A DNA stretch of 64,000 bases from Paraburkholderia bannensis (GTDB taxonomy: Bacteria; Pseudomonadota; Gammaproteobacteria; Burkholderiales; Burkholderiaceae), in contig NZ_JACHBW010000002.1 in the NCBI RefSeq assembly GCF_014200455.1, forward strand, positions 186,001 to 250,000, in the 5' to 3' direction. Below the pieces are notes generated by a model. The model worked only from the letters and a program-made list of their open reading frames with translations, did not search any database and was not told the DNA's origin. Positions 27,873 to 40,393 of the stretch are shown one piece after another. Position 1 is the stretch's first letter. Each line of letters opens with the position of its first letter. The position numbers and the translations under genes are program-made.

Positions 27873-28120
27873 GATCAGGATTCTCCGATGAATGTGCGCC
27901 GTACATGCAGGGGCTCAAGCATGATTTCAAGAGGCTTACCTTGATCGCACAGCGGGCGCGGCAAGTTCGTTTTGAGGGGCGGATTGACGACCGTCAGCGA
28001 AAGTCAACGATTGTCAGATCCGTTGCGCAGCCATTGAAGCGACAGGAGCGAGCTACGACAATGGTTCTGCGGCGACGTCCCCTCGCGCCGTGCTGTCAGT
28101 AGTTGTTGGCAAGCTCTTTC

Positions 28121-28148
28121 GCCGCGGCCGCTGCCGCGGCTATTTTTT
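28121..28148 (+). terminator. Rho-independent terminator-like hairpin
   Basis: GCCGCGG (28121-28127) pairs with CCGCGGC (28134-28140), followed by TATTTTTT. No plus-strand gene ends nearby, so it may close a short untranslated transcript. Confidence 0.5.
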
Positions 28149-28200
28149 GCCGCGTGCTCTCGCAGGCATCGCGCCGTTGACCCAATCCCGCGCACAACAG

Positions 28201-28226
28201 AAAAAAGCCCGCACTGTGGCGGGCTA
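28201..28226 (-). terminator. Rho-independent terminator of the 71-residue protein gene
   Basis: On the minus strand a GC-rich stem AGCCCGC/GCGGGCT with a short loop is followed by six T. It lies about 80 bases after the stop of the small gene at 28308-28523. Confidence 0.75.
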
Positions 28227-28307
28227 ATCCATGCTCGGGTTACATGGCGAGGTAAATCAAATCGGCATTGCGGCGCCCTATTTGCGGGCTGCGCGCCGAC
28301 CCGCTCG

Positions 28308-28523
28308 TCAGGCGGCGAGGCGCGCCTTGAGCTGCAGACGTTCGAGTTGCGTCATCAGCGAGTCGATCGTACGAAACTGGGTTTGCGAGAGCTGGGCCGA
28401 GTCGAGGAGATTCGACAGGCGGCGATGCCAGTACTCGACGGAGAGAATCGGAACCGTACCGTCTATCAACAGTGACGGCACCATGACGCGCATGATGTGC
28501 GCGATTTCCTGATCGATGAACAT
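28308..28523 (-). CDS. Small conserved protein, paralogue of 46288-46572
   Basis: A 71-residue protein starting MFIDQEIAHIMRVMVPSLL. Its whole length aligns by eye with the 94-residue protein at 46288 (FVEQEIAHIARVMPQSL; YWRRRL versus YWHRRL; Q-L-x-T-x-D-x-L-x-x-Q-L at the end). Both genes have a run of G about ten bases before the ATG. It is soluble and helical by composition. The function is unknown, but the duplication supports a real gene. Confidence 0.75.
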   Translation of the reverse strand: MFIDQEIAHIMRVMVPSLLIDGTVPILSVEYWHRRLSNLLDSAQLSQTQFRTIDSLMTQLERLQLKARLAA

Positions 28524-28747
28524 GATTTCGTTAGGCCCCCGGAACGGTCCAGATCTCATTTATTTGATTGGATCTGTGATGTCACTCTAGTTCGCCGGTG
28601 GCCGGTGACTAGCTATCACAATTGATAGGGGCGCGAGAGGCATGGCCAGGTGATGCGCGAGAGGGCCGCCAGAGGGCCATTCCAGCACCCTCGACGTTCG
28701 GTTGACAGGCTTGAGCCAGGAGATATCCTGGTGTTATGCCGTTGTCC

Positions 28748-28948
28748 TTAATGTCGCCAGCCGTGGCCGTAATAGCCGCCAACGCCGACCCCAACATTCA
28801 CTGCAGGCGCGGCGTAATAACCTGGAGCGTAACCGTAACCGTAGGCCGACGCCGGCGCATAGGCATAAGGGGGCGCTACAACGCAGCCCGTGAGCGAAGC
28901 GATGCCTGCAGCGGCGAGCAAGGCACCAAAGAGTCGAAACGTTTTCAT
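28748..28948 (-). CDS. Small Gly/Tyr-rich lipoprotein
   Basis: A 66-residue protein with a lipoprotein signal (LTGC at Cys22) and a mature region of Ala/Tyr/Gly/Pro repeats ending VGGYYGHGWRH. A GGGAG site precedes the ATG at 28948. Such short Gly/Tyr-rich lipoproteins are common in Burkholderia envelopes; the role is unknown. Confidence 0.75.
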   Translation of the reverse strand: MKTFRLFGALLAAAGIASLTGCVVAPPYAYAPASAYGYGYAPGYYAAPAVNVGVGVGGYYGHGWRH

Positions 28949-29169
28949 GATGTTCTCCCGAATGCATTGATTGTCGGCAATCGCGAGGTTTGAAAACGAA
29001 ACGATGTGTGACCGCTCGTTACGGCGGTAAAAATCCGGGGCGGTAATACGCGAGCGCGGTGTAAGCCGTTGCAATCGGCTCACAAACCTTACTGATTGCC
29101 GACGACCGGCATCAGCGATATGTCGATGTCGAGCTGGATGATTTGGGATCCTGCTTATTTGGGTGCGAA

Positions 29170-30570
29170 TTACTTGCCGATGCAAAACCGGCTGAAAATC
29201 ACCCCAAGCAGATCGTCCGACGTGAATTCGCCCGTGATCGAGTTCAACGACTCCTGGGCAAGCCGCAACTCCTCCGCGAACAGATCTAGCGATTGCGCAT
29301 TCTGCTGCGCATGGTCAGCGGCCTGCGCGAGTTGCTCGCGTGCGGCGCGCAATGCGATCAGATGGCGCTCTCGTGCGAGATAAACGCTTTGCGCGTCCGC
29401 CTGCCAGCCCGCGATACGCAGCAGTTCAGCGCGCAGGAGCGCTACGCCGTCACCCTGCTTCGCCGAGAGCCGCACTTCGCACAGCTCGGCGCCATGATCC
29501 ATCGCGCGCTTCGCGACTTCGGGCGCCACATCGGTGAGATCGGTCTTGTTGAGCACGCGCACCACCGGCACGCCCGCCGGAAAACGGGCGGCAATCGTAT
29601 CGTCTTCCGCTGTCATGCCCACACGCGCGTCGAGCAGATGCAGCACCACATCGGCACGGCCGATTTCGCTCCACGTGCGCTCGATACCGATCTTTTCCAC
29701 CTCGTCTTCGGTTTCGCGCAGCCCCGCCGTGTCGATGATGTGCAGCGGAATGCCTTCGATCTGGATCGTCTGCGAAATCTTGTCGCGCGTGGTGCCAGCC
29801 ACCGGCGTGACGATCGCGAGCTCCGCGCCCGCGAGTGCGTTGAGCAGCGATGATTTGCCGACATTCGGCTGCCCCGCGAGCACGACCGCGAGACCCTCGC
29901 GCAGCAGCGCGCCCTGACGCGCTTCGGACAGCACGTGGTCGAGCTGCGCGCGGATCGCGCTGAGCTTGCCGCGCGCATCGGCGGCTTCGAGGAAATCAAT
30001 CTCCTCCTCGGGGAAATCGAGCGTCGCTTCAACCAGCATGCGCAGCGTCACGACGTTGTCGACCAGCGCGTGAATATCGCGCGAGAACGCGCCGTCAAGT
30101 GAGCGCCCCGCCGAGCGCGCGGCGGCTTCGGTACTGGCTTCGATCAGATCGGCGACGGCTTCGGCCTGCGCGAGGTCGAGCTTGTCGTTGAGGAAGGCGC
30201 GGCGCGTGAATTCGCCGGGTTCGGCCAGGCGCAGGTCGAAGGCGCGTCCCGCCTCGATGCAGCGTTGCAGGACCAGCTGCAACACGATCGGGCCGCCGTG
30301 GCCCTGCAGTTCCAGCACGTGTTCGCCCGTGTACGAATGCGGCGCCGGGAAATACAGCGCGATGCCGCGGTCGAGCACGGTGCCCGCGCCGTCCAGGAAC
30401 GGCACGTAGCTCGCGTGCCGGGCGGCCAGCGTCTGGCCGGTCAGCGCCTGCATGAGCGCAACGGCTGCCGCCGCGCCCGCGCGGCCAGCCGACACCCGCA
30501 CGACCCCGATTCCGCCGCGACCGGGCGCAGTGGCAATGGCGACGATGGGATCGGTGTCGGTGGCGAGCAT
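29170..30570 (-). CDS. mnmE: tRNA modification GTPase MnmE
   Basis: GTPase that with MnmG installs the 5-carboxymethylaminomethyl group on wobble uridine 34 of certain tRNAs. The 466-residue protein starts [19 protein letters not shown]. It has the folate-binding N-terminal domain, a G domain with Walker [11 protein letters not shown] (near residue 228), DTAGLRET and NKTDL motifs, and the conserved C-terminal FCIGK with the catalytic Cys. It is a normal neighbour of the yidC-rnpA-rpmH region. Confidence 0.97.
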   Translation of the reverse strand: MLATDTDPIVAIATAPGRGGIGVVRVSAGRAGAAAAVALMQALTGQTLAARHASYVPFLDGAGTVLDRGIALYFPAPHSYTGEHVLELQGHGGPIVLQLVLQRCIEAGRAFDLRLAEPGEFTRRAFLNDKLDLAQAEAVADLIEASTEAAARSAGRSLDGAFSRDIHALVDNVVTLRMLVEATLDFPEEEIDFLEAADARGKLSAIRAQLDHVLSEARQGALLREGLAVVLAGQPNVGKSSLLNALAGAELAIVTPVAGTTRDKISQTIQIEGIPLHIIDTAGLRETEDEVEKIGIERTWSEIGRADVVLHLLDARVGMTAEDDTIAARFPAGVPVVRVLNKTDLTDVAPEVAKRAMDHGAELCEVRLSAKQGDGVALLRAELLRIAGWQADAQSVYLARERHLIALRAAREQLAQAADHAQQNAQSLDLFAEELRLAQESLNSITGEFTSDDLLGVIFSRFCIGK

Positions 30571-30932
30571 GGCGGATGTAGTCGAGTTGAAGCGGTGTGA
30601 TCGGATGTCGGCGGCGAAGCGCCTGAGCGTATTCTGGCGCCTGCGCAAAAGTGCATGGATTGTAACGCCTCGCCTTTGCGCGGCTGGCCTGCTGCGAGAC
30701 CAGGAACACTCGCAATTTATCCCAAATTAGATAAGCATTGTCTTAGACTGTATTGGTGAATTTAAGAGAGTATCGCCACGAAAGCGCAAGAAATAACCAG
30801 TCAGCCTACTTTTTCGCTCATATGACAAATTGTTGAGGTAGTTGCGTTTTTAGGCGATTTGTAGCTTTTATGGGGTATATGTAGCTCAACTGGTTGTCAA
30901 CTTCGACGAAAGCCGATTGCACAATCAGCGTC
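30571..30932. other. AT-rich intergenic region between mnmE and the HTH regulator
   Basis: About 360 bases that must hold divergent promoters. Near its right end TGTAGCT occurs at 30860-30866 and again at 30880-30886, exactly 20 bases apart. The region is clearly less GC-rich than its flanks. No gene was seen. Confidence 0.45.
30860..30886 (+). promoter_or_regulatory. Direct repeat TGTAGCT upstream of HTH gene
   Basis: Two exact TGTAGCT copies start 20 bases apart (two helical turns), 47 bases before the ATG of the HTH regulator. They are a possible autoregulatory operator; there is no other evidence. Confidence 0.35.
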
Positions 30933-31355
30933 ATGCCAACCTCCGAAGAAAAAGCCGCCTTCGCCGAACGTCTCAAGTTCGCCATGAAGCGCGCACCCGA
31001 AAAACTGCGCGGCAGCACTGATCTGGCCAACCGGTTCAACCTGCGTCATCACGGCGAGCAGCCGGTCTCGCCGCAGACCGCCCACAAGTGGCTGAGCGGT
31101 CGCACCATTCCCACCAGCGACAAACTGGAAACGCTGGCTGAGTGGTTCGACGTGGATGTGCATTGGCTCCACTACGGTCCGTCGCCGGGCAAATCCGCGC
31201 CTGCCGTACCCAAGCCGCGCAAACCCGACGACAAATACCCGCTTTCCGAGGAAACGCTCGAACTCGCTTCGAAGATCGAATCGTTGAGCGAGCACCACCG
31301 CTATCTGGTGGAAGAACTGGTTTCGCAGTTTTACGGCGGCCCCGCAAAGGGCTAG
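30933..31355 (+). CDS. Orphan HTH transcriptional regulator
   Basis: A 140-residue DNA-binding protein. Residues about 8-75 form an XRE/lambda-repressor-like HTH, with QTAHKWLSGRTIPTSDKLETL as the recognition region, and DVDVHWLHYG after it is typical of phage-derived cytoplasmic regulators. The C-terminal half has a short helical segment (SKIESLSEHHRYLVEELV). The ATG at 30933 is preferred. It stands alone between mnmE and yidC on the opposite strand, so it is an insertion into a widely conserved gene order. No target is evident. Confidence 0.8.
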   Translation: MPTSEEKAAFAERLKFAMKRAPEKLRGSTDLANRFNLRHHGEQPVSPQTAHKWLSGRTIPTSDKLETLAEWFDVDVHWLHYGPSPGKSAPAVPKPRKPDDKYPLSEETLELASKIESLSEHHRYLVEELVSQFYGGPAKG

Positions 31356-31401
31356 TGCACGAGTATCGGGCAGATCGCACGCCATCCGCGCAGCCATGAA
31401 A

Positions 31402-31436
31402 AAAGCCGCCTGACGAAAGTCAGGCGGCTTTGTTTT
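31402..31436. terminator. Bidirectional terminator between HTH gene and yidC
   Basis: AAGCCGCCTGAC (31403-31414), a GAAA tetraloop and GTCAGGCGGCTT (31419-31430) form a 12-bp perfect stem with A-rich and T-rich flanks. It can serve both converging genes. Confidence 0.85.
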
Positions 31437-31458
31437 TCAGGCGTCGAAACCCGCTGCT

Positions 31459-33132
31459 TTAAGCGGTTTCCTTTTCCTTCTTCTTGCCTTTGCCCATCAT
31501 GCGCGTGATGTAGTACTGCTGCGCGATCGAGAGCACGTTGTTCACGACGTAGTACAGCACCAGACCCGCCGGGAAGAAGAAGAACATGACCGAGAACGCG
31601 ATCGGCATGAACATCATCATCTTGGCCTGGACCGGGTCCGGCGGCGTCGGGTTCAGACGCGTCTGCAGGAACATCGAGACCGCCATCAGCACCGGCAGGA
31701 TGAAGAACGGATCCTGCTGCGAAAGGTCGTGAATCCACAGAATCCACGGCGCGCCGCGCATTTCCACCGACGACAGCAGCACCCAGTAAAGCGAGATGAA
31801 CACCGGAATCTGGATCACCACCGGCAGACAGCCGCCGAACGGATTCACCTTCTCGGTCTTGTACAGCTCCATCAGCGCCGCGTTCATCTTCTGCGGGTCG
31901 CTCTTGAAGCGCTCGCGCAGCGCCTGCATGCGCGGCGTGATTTCCTTCATGCGCGCCATCGACTTGTAGCTCGCGGCCGACAGCGGGAAGAACACCGCCT
32001 TGATCAGCAGCGTGAGCAGCACGATCGCCCAGCCCCAGTTGCCCACGTAGCCGTGGATCTTTTCGAGCAGCCAGAACAGCGGCTTGGCGATGATCGTCAC
32101 CCAGCCATAGTCCTTAACCAGCTCCAGACCCGGCGCGATGCCTTCGAGCATGCGCTCTTCTTCAGGGCCGGCGAACAGGCGCGCCTGCACGTTGTCGGTC
32201 GCGCCCGGAGCGATCGTGCCGAGCGGCTGCTTCACGCCCACGCGATAGAGCGCGTTGTCGAACTTCTCGACGTAGATGTCACGCTTGACGCCTTGCTGCG
32301 GAATCCACGCGGTCGCGAAGTAATGCTGCACCATCGCCACCCAGCCGTTGTCGGCCTGGCTCACGAAGTCGGCCTTGTTCTTGTCGATGTCGCTGAACGA
32401 GATCTTCTGGAAGTGATGCTCGTTCGAGTACACCGCCGGGCCGATGAAGGTGTGCGAGAAGCGCGGCGTTTCCACCGGCTCGCTGTCGCGCACGAGCTCC
32501 ATGTAGAGCGTGGGCGAAACCGGCGTGCTGCCCAGGTTCTGCACCTTCGTATCCACGCCGATCACATAGCTGCCCTTCGTGAACGTGTAGGTCTTGGTGA
32601 CCTTCACGCCGCCCTTTTCGGGCGATTCGAGGCTGATCTGGAACGAGCCGGCGTCGCCGCTCAGTTCGCGCGGACCGGGCGCCGCCGTGTAGATGTCGTT
32701 GTGGTTCGGGAAGTCGCCGCCGAGCAGACCCGTACGCGCGAGGTACGTATGGTCCTTCGTGTGGTCGAACAGGGTGATGTACTGGTCGGGCTGCTTGCCG
32801 TCGCCTTCCTTCACGAGCGAGAGCTTCGTGAGCGTGCCGCCGCGCGTGTCGATCTCACCGTCGTAGACGTCGGTGTGGAAGTGCACGAGCTGGGCGGTGG
32901 CGGCGGCGGGCTGCGCCGCGCCGGTCGGCGCCTGGCCTGCGCCCGCGGCCGGCAGGTCGGAAGCGGCGTCAGGGGCGCTGGCGGGCGCGGCGCCGCTGGC
33001 GGCAGTCTGCTGCGTTTGCGTCGCGCTCGGGAAGAACATCGACTGACGTCCGTGGTCGCGCTGCCAGTTGTCGTACAGCATGACCGCTGACATGAAGAAG
33101 ATGACCCATAGGACGGTGCGTTTGATATCCAT
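31459..33132 (-). CDS. yidC: Membrane protein insertase YidC
   Basis: Inner-membrane insertase/chaperone for Sec-dependent and independent proteins. The 557-residue protein starts [23 protein letters not shown], the usual first helix. A Gly/Ala/Pro-rich linker and the large periplasmic beta domain (about 80-330) come next. The C-terminal insertase core of five helices includes [16 protein letters not shown] and [13 protein letters not shown]. It follows yidD by 30 bases and is probably cotranscribed with rpmH-rnpA-yidD. Confidence 0.97.
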   Translation of the reverse strand: MDIKRTVLWVIFFMSAVMLYDNWQRDHGRQSMFFPSATQTQQTAASGAAPASAPDAASDLPAAGAGQAPTGAAQPAAATAQLVHFHTDVYDGEIDTRGGTLTKLSLVKEGDGKQPDQYITLFDHTKDHTYLARTGLLGGDFPNHNDIYTAAPGPRELSGDAGSFQISLESPEKGGVKVTKTYTFTKGSYVIGVDTKVQNLGSTPVSPTLYMELVRDSEPVETPRFSHTFIGPAVYSNEHHFQKISFSDIDKNKADFVSQADNGWVAMVQHYFATAWIPQQGVKRDIYVEKFDNALYRVGVKQPLGTIAPGATDNVQARLFAGPEEERMLEGIAPGLELVKDYGWVTIIAKPLFWLLEKIHGYVGNWGWAIVLLTLLIKAVFFPLSAASYKSMARMKEITPRMQALRERFKSDPQKMNAALMELYKTEKVNPFGGCLPVVIQIPVFISLYWVLLSSVEMRGAPWILWIHDLSQQDPFFILPVLMAVSMFLQTRLNPTPPDPVQAKMMMFMPIAFSVMFFFFPAGLVLYYVVNNVLSIAQQYYITRMMGKGKKKEKETA

Positions 33133-33162
33133 GCGTTGTCTCAGTGTCGATGGAATGGCGCA

Positions 33163-33393
33163 TCAGCGCTTATTCGGGGATGCAGGCGGGACCGGATCGA
33201 CGCCGCCCGCCGAAAACGGGTGGCAGCGGCACAGCCGCCGGGCGGCGAGGTAAGTCCCGCGCGCGGCGCCATGATACTGGATTGCCTCGCGTGCGTAATC
33301 CGAACAGGAAGGGTAAAAACGGCAGCGGTTGCCGAGATAGGGACTCACGGCAAGCTTGTAGAAACGCAGTAAAGCGATCAGTACCGTTTGCAT
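33163..33393 (-). CDS. yidD: Membrane protein insertion efficiency factor YidD
   Basis: A 76-residue peripheral inner-membrane protein. It shows the family pattern [31 protein letters not shown] followed by [12 protein letters not shown], including the conserved Cys residues and HP motif. It assists YidC-dependent insertion. The start at 33393 gives the normal N-terminus [13 protein letters not shown]. It lies between rnpA and yidC as in most proteobacteria. Confidence 0.95.
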   Translation of the reverse strand: MQTVLIALLRFYKLAVSPYLGNRCRFYPSCSDYAREAIQYHGAARGTYLAARRLCRCHPFSAGGVDPVPPASPNKR

Positions 33394-33500
33394 GGCGTGG
33401 CGGCCGCAGAGCGCCGCGTGGAAAGACGGACAACGTGCCGCACCCGCGTGGACAGCGGATGCAGCGTGCGCGGCGCAAACATGCGGCTCGCGCGCTGCGC

Positions 33501-33977
33501 TCATGGAGCGTCGGGCGCTTGCGGCGCTGCATTGCGCTTGGCGACCTCGCGTGCCGCCTTTTCGAGCAAATACTCGATTTCGGTACGGCACAGCGTCTTG
33601 AGCGGCGGCGACGAGGCGCCCGGCATGGCCTTGCGGTCGAATTTCGTATGCAGACGCAGCAGCAGATCGAAACCTTCGAACTGCGCGCGGCGCAAGCGAA
33701 ACGCTTCGCGGGCAATGCGGCGCACCAGGTTGCGCGTGACCGCGCGCGGCGCATACTTCTTGCCGATCACGAGGCCGAGGCGCGCGTCTTTGCCCGTAGG
33801 CCGGCCGTACACCACAAAGTGGGCGGCACGGCGCCAGGGGCGCAAACGAAAAACGGATGAGAACTCATCCGTTTTCAGTAGCCTTGCGGCCTTCGGGAAA
33901 GCGGCCTGCGTTCGTAGCGAGGCGGCGCGCACATCCTCCGCTTTGCCCGATTCTTCCAGCTGTTCCGGCAGTGTCAC
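33501..33977 (-). CDS. rnpA: Ribonuclease P protein component
   Basis: Protein subunit of RNase P, which processes the 5' ends of tRNAs. The 158-residue product (GTG start at 33977) contains [18 protein letters not shown] and the RNR-type signature [13 protein letters not shown] near residue 82. An extra ~25 N-terminal and ~20 C-terminal residues go beyond the E. coli protein; a later start is possible. It sits 63 bases after rpmH. Confidence 0.93.
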   Translation of the reverse strand: MTLPEQLEESGKAEDVRAASLRTQAAFPKAARLLKTDEFSSVFRLRPWRRAAHFVVYGRPTGKDARLGLVIGKKYAPRAVTRNLVRRIAREAFRLRRAQFEGFDLLLRLHTKFDRKAMPGASSPPLKTLCRTEIEYLLEKAAREVAKRNAAPQAPDAP

Positions 33978-34040
33978 GTCAGGCCCGCTATCGTCGATCG
34001 TGCGGATAGCGAAGCTATCGACAACACTGGGAAGCGCCGC

Positions 34041-34175
34041 TTAGATCGCGAGGCGCTTGCGACCCTTCGCACGGCGTGCGTTGATCACTTTGCGGCCACC
34101 GGCGGTCTTCATGCGCACACGGAAACCGTGGGTGCGCTTGCGACGGGTAACGGAAGGTTGGTAAGTACGTTTCAT
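34041..34175 (-). CDS. rpmH: 50S ribosomal protein L34
   Basis: The 44-residue ribosomal protein L34, starting [19 protein letters not shown] and ending KGRKRLAI, matching the family end to end. It is followed by rnpA, the universal bacterial order, and is driven by a consensus-like promoter 90-120 bases upstream. Confidence 0.98.
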
Positions 34176-34266
34176 GTTGCTCTCACTTGTTGAGAAATGA
34201 CCGCGGCGAGCATCGCGGAAAAAGCAATGGCCGGTGGTACAGGGATTGGTTTTCGCGGAACCCGCT

Positions 34267-34295
34267 ATTTAATCCCGTTTTTCTTTGGCCGTCAA
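34267..34295 (-). promoter_or_regulatory. rpmH promoter
   Basis: On the minus strand TTGACG (34295-34290) and TTAAAT (34272-34267) are separated by 17 bases, close to the sigma-70 consensus. The start site would lie about 85 bases upstream of rpmH. Confidence 0.75.
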
Positions 34296-34418
34296 TAGCT
34301 TAGGGTATCGGAAGGCGCGATTTCGTCCAGGTTCGACCCTGGCGACGCCTCGCGAAGACCCGCTCGCGACCAGGTTGCGCCGATGGGGCGCGAACACGCG
34401 CTGCGTTGATCCGTCCCT

Positions 34419-34427
34419 GTGGATAAC
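34419..34427 (-). promoter_or_regulatory. DnaA box upstream of dnaA
   Basis: TGTGGATAA on the plus strand is a perfect TTATCCACA on the minus strand. It lies about 200 bases before dnaA and 25 bases before a TAGAAT -10-like element, fitting DnaA autoregulation. Confidence 0.7.
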
Positions 34428-34629
34428 TCCCAGGCCAGGAGAAATCGGCGTTAGAATCTCGCCTATCCCAAGAATCCTGCATGCCGCTCCGGCCCGCCTG
34501 CTTGCCGCAAACCCTTTGCCGCGCGGGCTTCCGGAGCATTTGCCGTCGCCCCGTCAGGGCCCCGTTGCGTTTGTGCGACATGCACGGCGCGGCAGCAATG
34601 CCTGCAAACAAAACGACCACAGCAACTCG

Positions 34630-36261
34630 ATGAACGAATTCTGGCAACACTGTTCCGCACTGCTGGAGCGCGAGCTGACGCCCCAGCAGTACGTGACGTG
34701 GATTAAACCGTTGGCCCCGGTTGCCTTCGACGCTGCGGCGAACACGCTGCAGATAGCCGCACCCAACCGCTTCAAGCTCGACTGGGTCAAGAGCCAATTC
34801 TCGGGCCGTATCACCGATATGGCGCGCGACTTCTGGCAGACCCCTGTAGACGTGCAGTTCGTCCTTGATCCCAAGGCGGGCATGCGCGCGCCCGTGGCCG
34901 CCGCACCGGCGCCGCGCGCGCCGCTGGCGAGCACCCCGTTCGCGGAACCTGCTATCCAGGCAGCCCAGGCGCCGGCTTATCAGGCTTCACACGTCACTTC
35001 ACACGCAAGCTCGCAGGCAAATCACGCGAACCCGGCCGGTCCGGGTTCGGCAGCGCTGGCCGCTGCCCAGCTTGCGCAGGCCAACGCCGCAGCGGCCCGG
35101 GCCGCGGGCGATGACGCCGCCGACCTCGATCTGCCGAGCCTCGACGCCAACGAAGCCGCAGCAGGCCGCCGCAGCTGGCGGCCGGGCCAGAGCGCGGCCG
35201 CAGCGGCGGCAAGCGGCGGCGAACCCGATCCGACCTACGAGCGCTCCAAGCTCAACCCCGTGCTCACGTTCGATAACTTCGTGACCGGTAAGGCGAACCA
35301 GCTGGCGCGCGCGGCGGCCATCCAGGTCGCGGACAACCCCGGCATCTCGTACAACCCGCTGTTCCTGTACGGCGGCGTGGGCCTGGGTAAGACTCACTTG
35401 ATCCACGCGATCGGCAACCAGTTGCTGGTGGACAAGCCGGGTGCGCGCATCCGCTATATCCACGCCGAACAATATGTTTCCGATGTGGTGAAGGCGTACC
35501 AGCGCAAGGCGTTCGACGACTTCAAGCGCTATTACCACTCGCTCGACCTGCTGCTGATCGACGATATCCAGTTCTTCTCGGGCAAGTCGCGCACACAGGA
35601 AGAGTTCTTCTACGCGTTCGAGGCGCTGGTCGCCAACAAGGCGCAGGTGATCATCACGAGCGATACGTATCCGAAGGAAATCTCGGGTATCGACGATCGC
35701 CTGATCTCGCGTTTCGACTCCGGCCTGACGGTGGCGATCGAGCCGCCCGAGCTGGAAATGCGCGTGGCCATTCTGATGCGCAAGGCGCAGTCGGAAGGCG
35801 TGAACCTCAATGAGGACGTGGCTTTCTTCGTCGCCAAGCACCTGCGCTCGAACGTGCGCGAGCTCGAAGGCGCGCTGCGCAAGATCCTCGCGTACTCGAA
35901 ATTCCATGGCCGCGAGATCTCGATCGAGCTGACCAAGGAAGCGCTCAAAGACCTGCTGACGGTGCAGAACCGCCAGATTTCGGTGGAAAACATCCAGAAG
36001 ACGGTGGCCGACTTCTACAGCATCAAGGTCGCCGACATGTACTCGAAGAAGCGCCCCGCGAACATCGCGCGGCCGCGCCAGATAGCCATGTACCTGGCCA
36101 AGGAGCTGACGCAGAAGAGCCTGCCGGAAATCGGCGAGCTGTTCGGCGGGCGCGACCACACCACGGTGCTGCACGCGGTGCGCAAGATCGCCGACGAGCG
36201 CACCAAGGACGCGCAACTCAACCACGAACTGCACGTACTGGAACAGACGCTCAAGGGCTGA
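34630..36261 (+). CDS. dnaA: Chromosomal replication initiator DnaA
   Basis: AAA+ initiator that binds DnaA boxes and opens the origin. From the ATG at 34630 it has 543 residues: domain I ([21 protein letters not shown]), an unusually long Ala/Gln-rich domain II linker (about residues 90-200), the AAA+ core with Walker [11 protein letters not shown] (near 248) and Walker B LLIDDIQF, and domain IV with the DnaA signature [14 protein letters not shown] near 515. The in-frame sequence upstream is not similar to DnaA and is excluded. Confidence 0.98.
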   Translation: MNEFWQHCSALLERELTPQQYVTWIKPLAPVAFDAAANTLQIAAPNRFKLDWVKSQFSGRITDMARDFWQTPVDVQFVLDPKAGMRAPVAAAPAPRAPLASTPFAEPAIQAAQAPAYQASHVTSHASSQANHANPAGPGSAALAAAQLAQANAAAARAAGDDAADLDLPSLDANEAAAGRRSWRPGQSAAAAAASGGEPDPTYERSKLNPVLTFDNFVTGKANQLARAAAIQVADNPGISYNPLFLYGGVGLGKTHLIHAIGNQLLVDKPGARIRYIHAEQYVSDVVKAYQRKAFDDFKRYYHSLDLLLIDDIQFFSGKSRTQEEFFYAFEALVANKAQVIITSDTYPKEISGIDDRLISRFDSGLTVAIEPPELEMRVAILMRKAQSEGVNLNEDVAFFVAKHLRSNVRELEGALRKILAYSKFHGREISIELTKEALKDLLTVQNRQISVENIQKTVADFYSIKVADMYSKKRPANIARPRQIAMYLAKELTQKSLPEIGELFGGRDHTTVLHAVRKIADERTKDAQLNHELHVLEQTLKG

Positions 36262-36301
36262 TCGAGGCCGCAAGCCGTCTGGAGCCAACAGGAAATGCGC
36301 G

Positions 36302-36337
36302 GTGCCCCGGCGGTCTGGCTGCCGGGGCACTGTTTAT
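36302..36337 (+). terminator. Hairpin after dnaA
   Basis: GTGCCCCGGC (36302-36311) pairs with GCCGGGGCAC (36321-36330), a ten-base perfect stem followed by TGTTTATTT. The T tract is weak, so it may attenuate rather than stop transcription into dnaN. Confidence 0.6.
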
Positions 36338-36537
36338 TTCCCGGATCGCCCCCAATTTAGGGAAGTGGTCGGTTTTCAGGCACAATATGGGTTTAACCGC
36401 GGGCGGCCGGACCGCCTGCGGATTTCACGCCGCGGCCTGCGCTGCAGGGCGGCGCCAGGGCTTGTCGCCCCATGCCGTCACGCATGGCGCGGGCCCTGGA
36501 CGGGATGCGCAGACCGCTACATCAACGAAGGAACTCT

Positions 36538-37644
36538 ATGCAACTGGTCAAGACCGAACGCGATAACCTGCTGAGGCCGCTGCAAACGGTGAGCGGCATT
36601 GTCGAACGCCGCCATACGTTGCCGATCCTCGCCAATCTGCTGATCACCAAAAACGGTCCCGACGTCTCGTTCCTGTCGACCGACCTTGAGTTGCAGATCA
36701 CCACGACCGCCGATTTCGGCGTCGGCAACGACCAGGTGGCCACCACCGTCGCCGCGCGCAAGCTGCTGGACATCCTGCGCGCGATGCCTGACGGCCAGGT
36801 CACGCTCACGCTCGCCGACAAGCGCCTCACGGTGCAGTCGGGCAAGAGCCGCTTCGCCCTGCAGACGCTCGCCGCGGACGAGTTCCCCACGGTGGCGCAG
36901 GCCAAGGACTTCGGCGCGAATCTCGCAGTGCCGCAGAAGACCTTCCGCCAGTTGCTGGGCATGGTCTATTTCGCCATGGCGCAGCAGGACATCCGTTATT
37001 ACCTGAACGGCATGCTGCTCGTGGTGGATGGCGACCAGCTGATGGCCGTGGCTACCGACGGCCACCGCCTTGCGTTTTCGTCGATGAAGATCGAAGGCGG
37101 CGCATTCGCGCGCCAGGAAGTCATCATCCCGCGCAAGACCATCCTCGAACTCCAGCGTCTGCTCGAAGATATCGACGATTCGCTGAAGATCGACATCGGC
37201 TCGACGCAGGTGAAGTTCACCTTCGGCCAGGTCGAACTGGTGTCGAAGCTGGTGGAAGGCAAGTTCCCCGACTTCCAGCGCGTAATTCCGAAGGCGCACA
37301 AGAACACCTTCGAAATCGGCCGCGAAGAACTGCAACGCTCGCTGCAACGCGCGGCCATTCTCACCTCCGACAAGTTCAAGGGCGTGCGCTGCATCATCGA
37401 GCCGGGCCAGCTCAAGATCATGTCGACCAACGCCGACCAGGAAGAGGCGCAGGAAGAGCTGGAAATCGCCTACCAGGGCGACACCATCGACATCGGGTTC
37501 AACGTCACGTATCTGCTCGACGTCCTCGCGAACCTGAAGGTCGACACGCTTCAAGTGAGCCTTGGCGACGCCAGCTCCAGCGCGCTCATCACGATTCCCG
37601 AGAACGAGGAATTCAAGTACGTCGTGATGCCGATGCGCATCTAA
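36538..37644 (+). CDS. dnaN: DNA polymerase III sliding clamp (beta subunit)
   Basis: Ring-shaped processivity clamp of DNA polymerase III, 368 residues with three clamp domains. It begins MQLVKTERDNLLRPLQTVSGIVERR and ends with the conserved YVVMPMRI. GAAGGA precedes the ATG at 36538. The dnaA-dnaN-gyrB order is standard; dnaN is 276 bases from dnaA and 114 from gyrB. Confidence 0.98.
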   Translation: MQLVKTERDNLLRPLQTVSGIVERRHTLPILANLLITKNGPDVSFLSTDLELQITTTADFGVGNDQVATTVAARKLLDILRAMPDGQVTLTLADKRLTVQSGKSRFALQTLAADEFPTVAQAKDFGANLAVPQKTFRQLLGMVYFAMAQQDIRYYLNGMLLVVDGDQLMAVATDGHRLAFSSMKIEGGAFARQEVIIPRKTILELQRLLEDIDDSLKIDIGSTQVKFTFGQVELVSKLVEGKFPDFQRVIPKAHKNTFEIGREELQRSLQRAAILTSDKFKGVRCIIEPGQLKIMSTNADQEEAQEELEIAYQGDTIDIGFNVTYLLDVLANLKVDTLQVSLGDASSSALITIPENEEFKYVVMPMRI

Positions 37645-37680
37645 ATAGCGCGAAAGAAGAAGAACACCAGGGGGCGCTGA

Positions 37681-40233
<2,553 letters not shown>

Positions 40234-40268
40234 GCGTCAGGTTAGATAGCCGCTCAAGCTGAGAATGG

Positions 40269-40305
40269 AAGGCCCATAAGTTGGAAAGCTTATGGGCCTT
40301 TTCTA
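40269..40305 (+). terminator. Rho-independent terminator of gyrB
   Basis: AAGGCCCATAAG (40269-40280) pairs perfectly with CTTATGGGCCTT (40289-40300) around an eight-base loop, followed by TTCT. Confidence 0.88.
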
Positions 40306-40393
40306 TTGCAAGTCTGGACTCTTCAATGAATCGCCCGCGGCGCAGGCGGCCACGCCCGGATTGCTCAACCGTTGAGAAGCTGACTGGTCGACT

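Larger units (their letters stand above)
27873..28307. other. Intergenic region with two terminators
   Basis: A 435-base gap. It contains a plus-strand terminator-like hairpin (28121-28148) and a minus-strand terminator (28202-28226). A short open frame at 27857-28102 shows no coding features and was not accepted. What the plus-strand hairpin terminates is unclear. Confidence 0.4.
34176..34629. other. rpmH-dnaA divergent intergenic region
   Basis: A 454-base region holding the rpmH promoter (34267-34295, minus strand) and a single perfect DnaA box (34419-34427). It is mostly GC-rich with only one short AT-rich stretch (about 34258-34300). It has far fewer DnaA boxes than expected for a full origin; the denser cluster lies at 42.3-42.5 kb. 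Confidence 0.6.

Noticed and set aside
27857..28102. 81-codon frame downstream of the protease start
   Set aside because: Basic, featureless translation and no start signal; the region is better explained as intergenic.
31729..33090. Open frame antisense to yidC (453 codons)
   Set aside because: Arg/His/Val-rich shadow of a certain gene; no ribosome-binding site or motif.
34176..34629. rpmH-dnaA gap as a complete replication origin
   Set aside because: Only one clear DnaA box and little AT-rich DNA; kept as a dnaA regulatory region instead.
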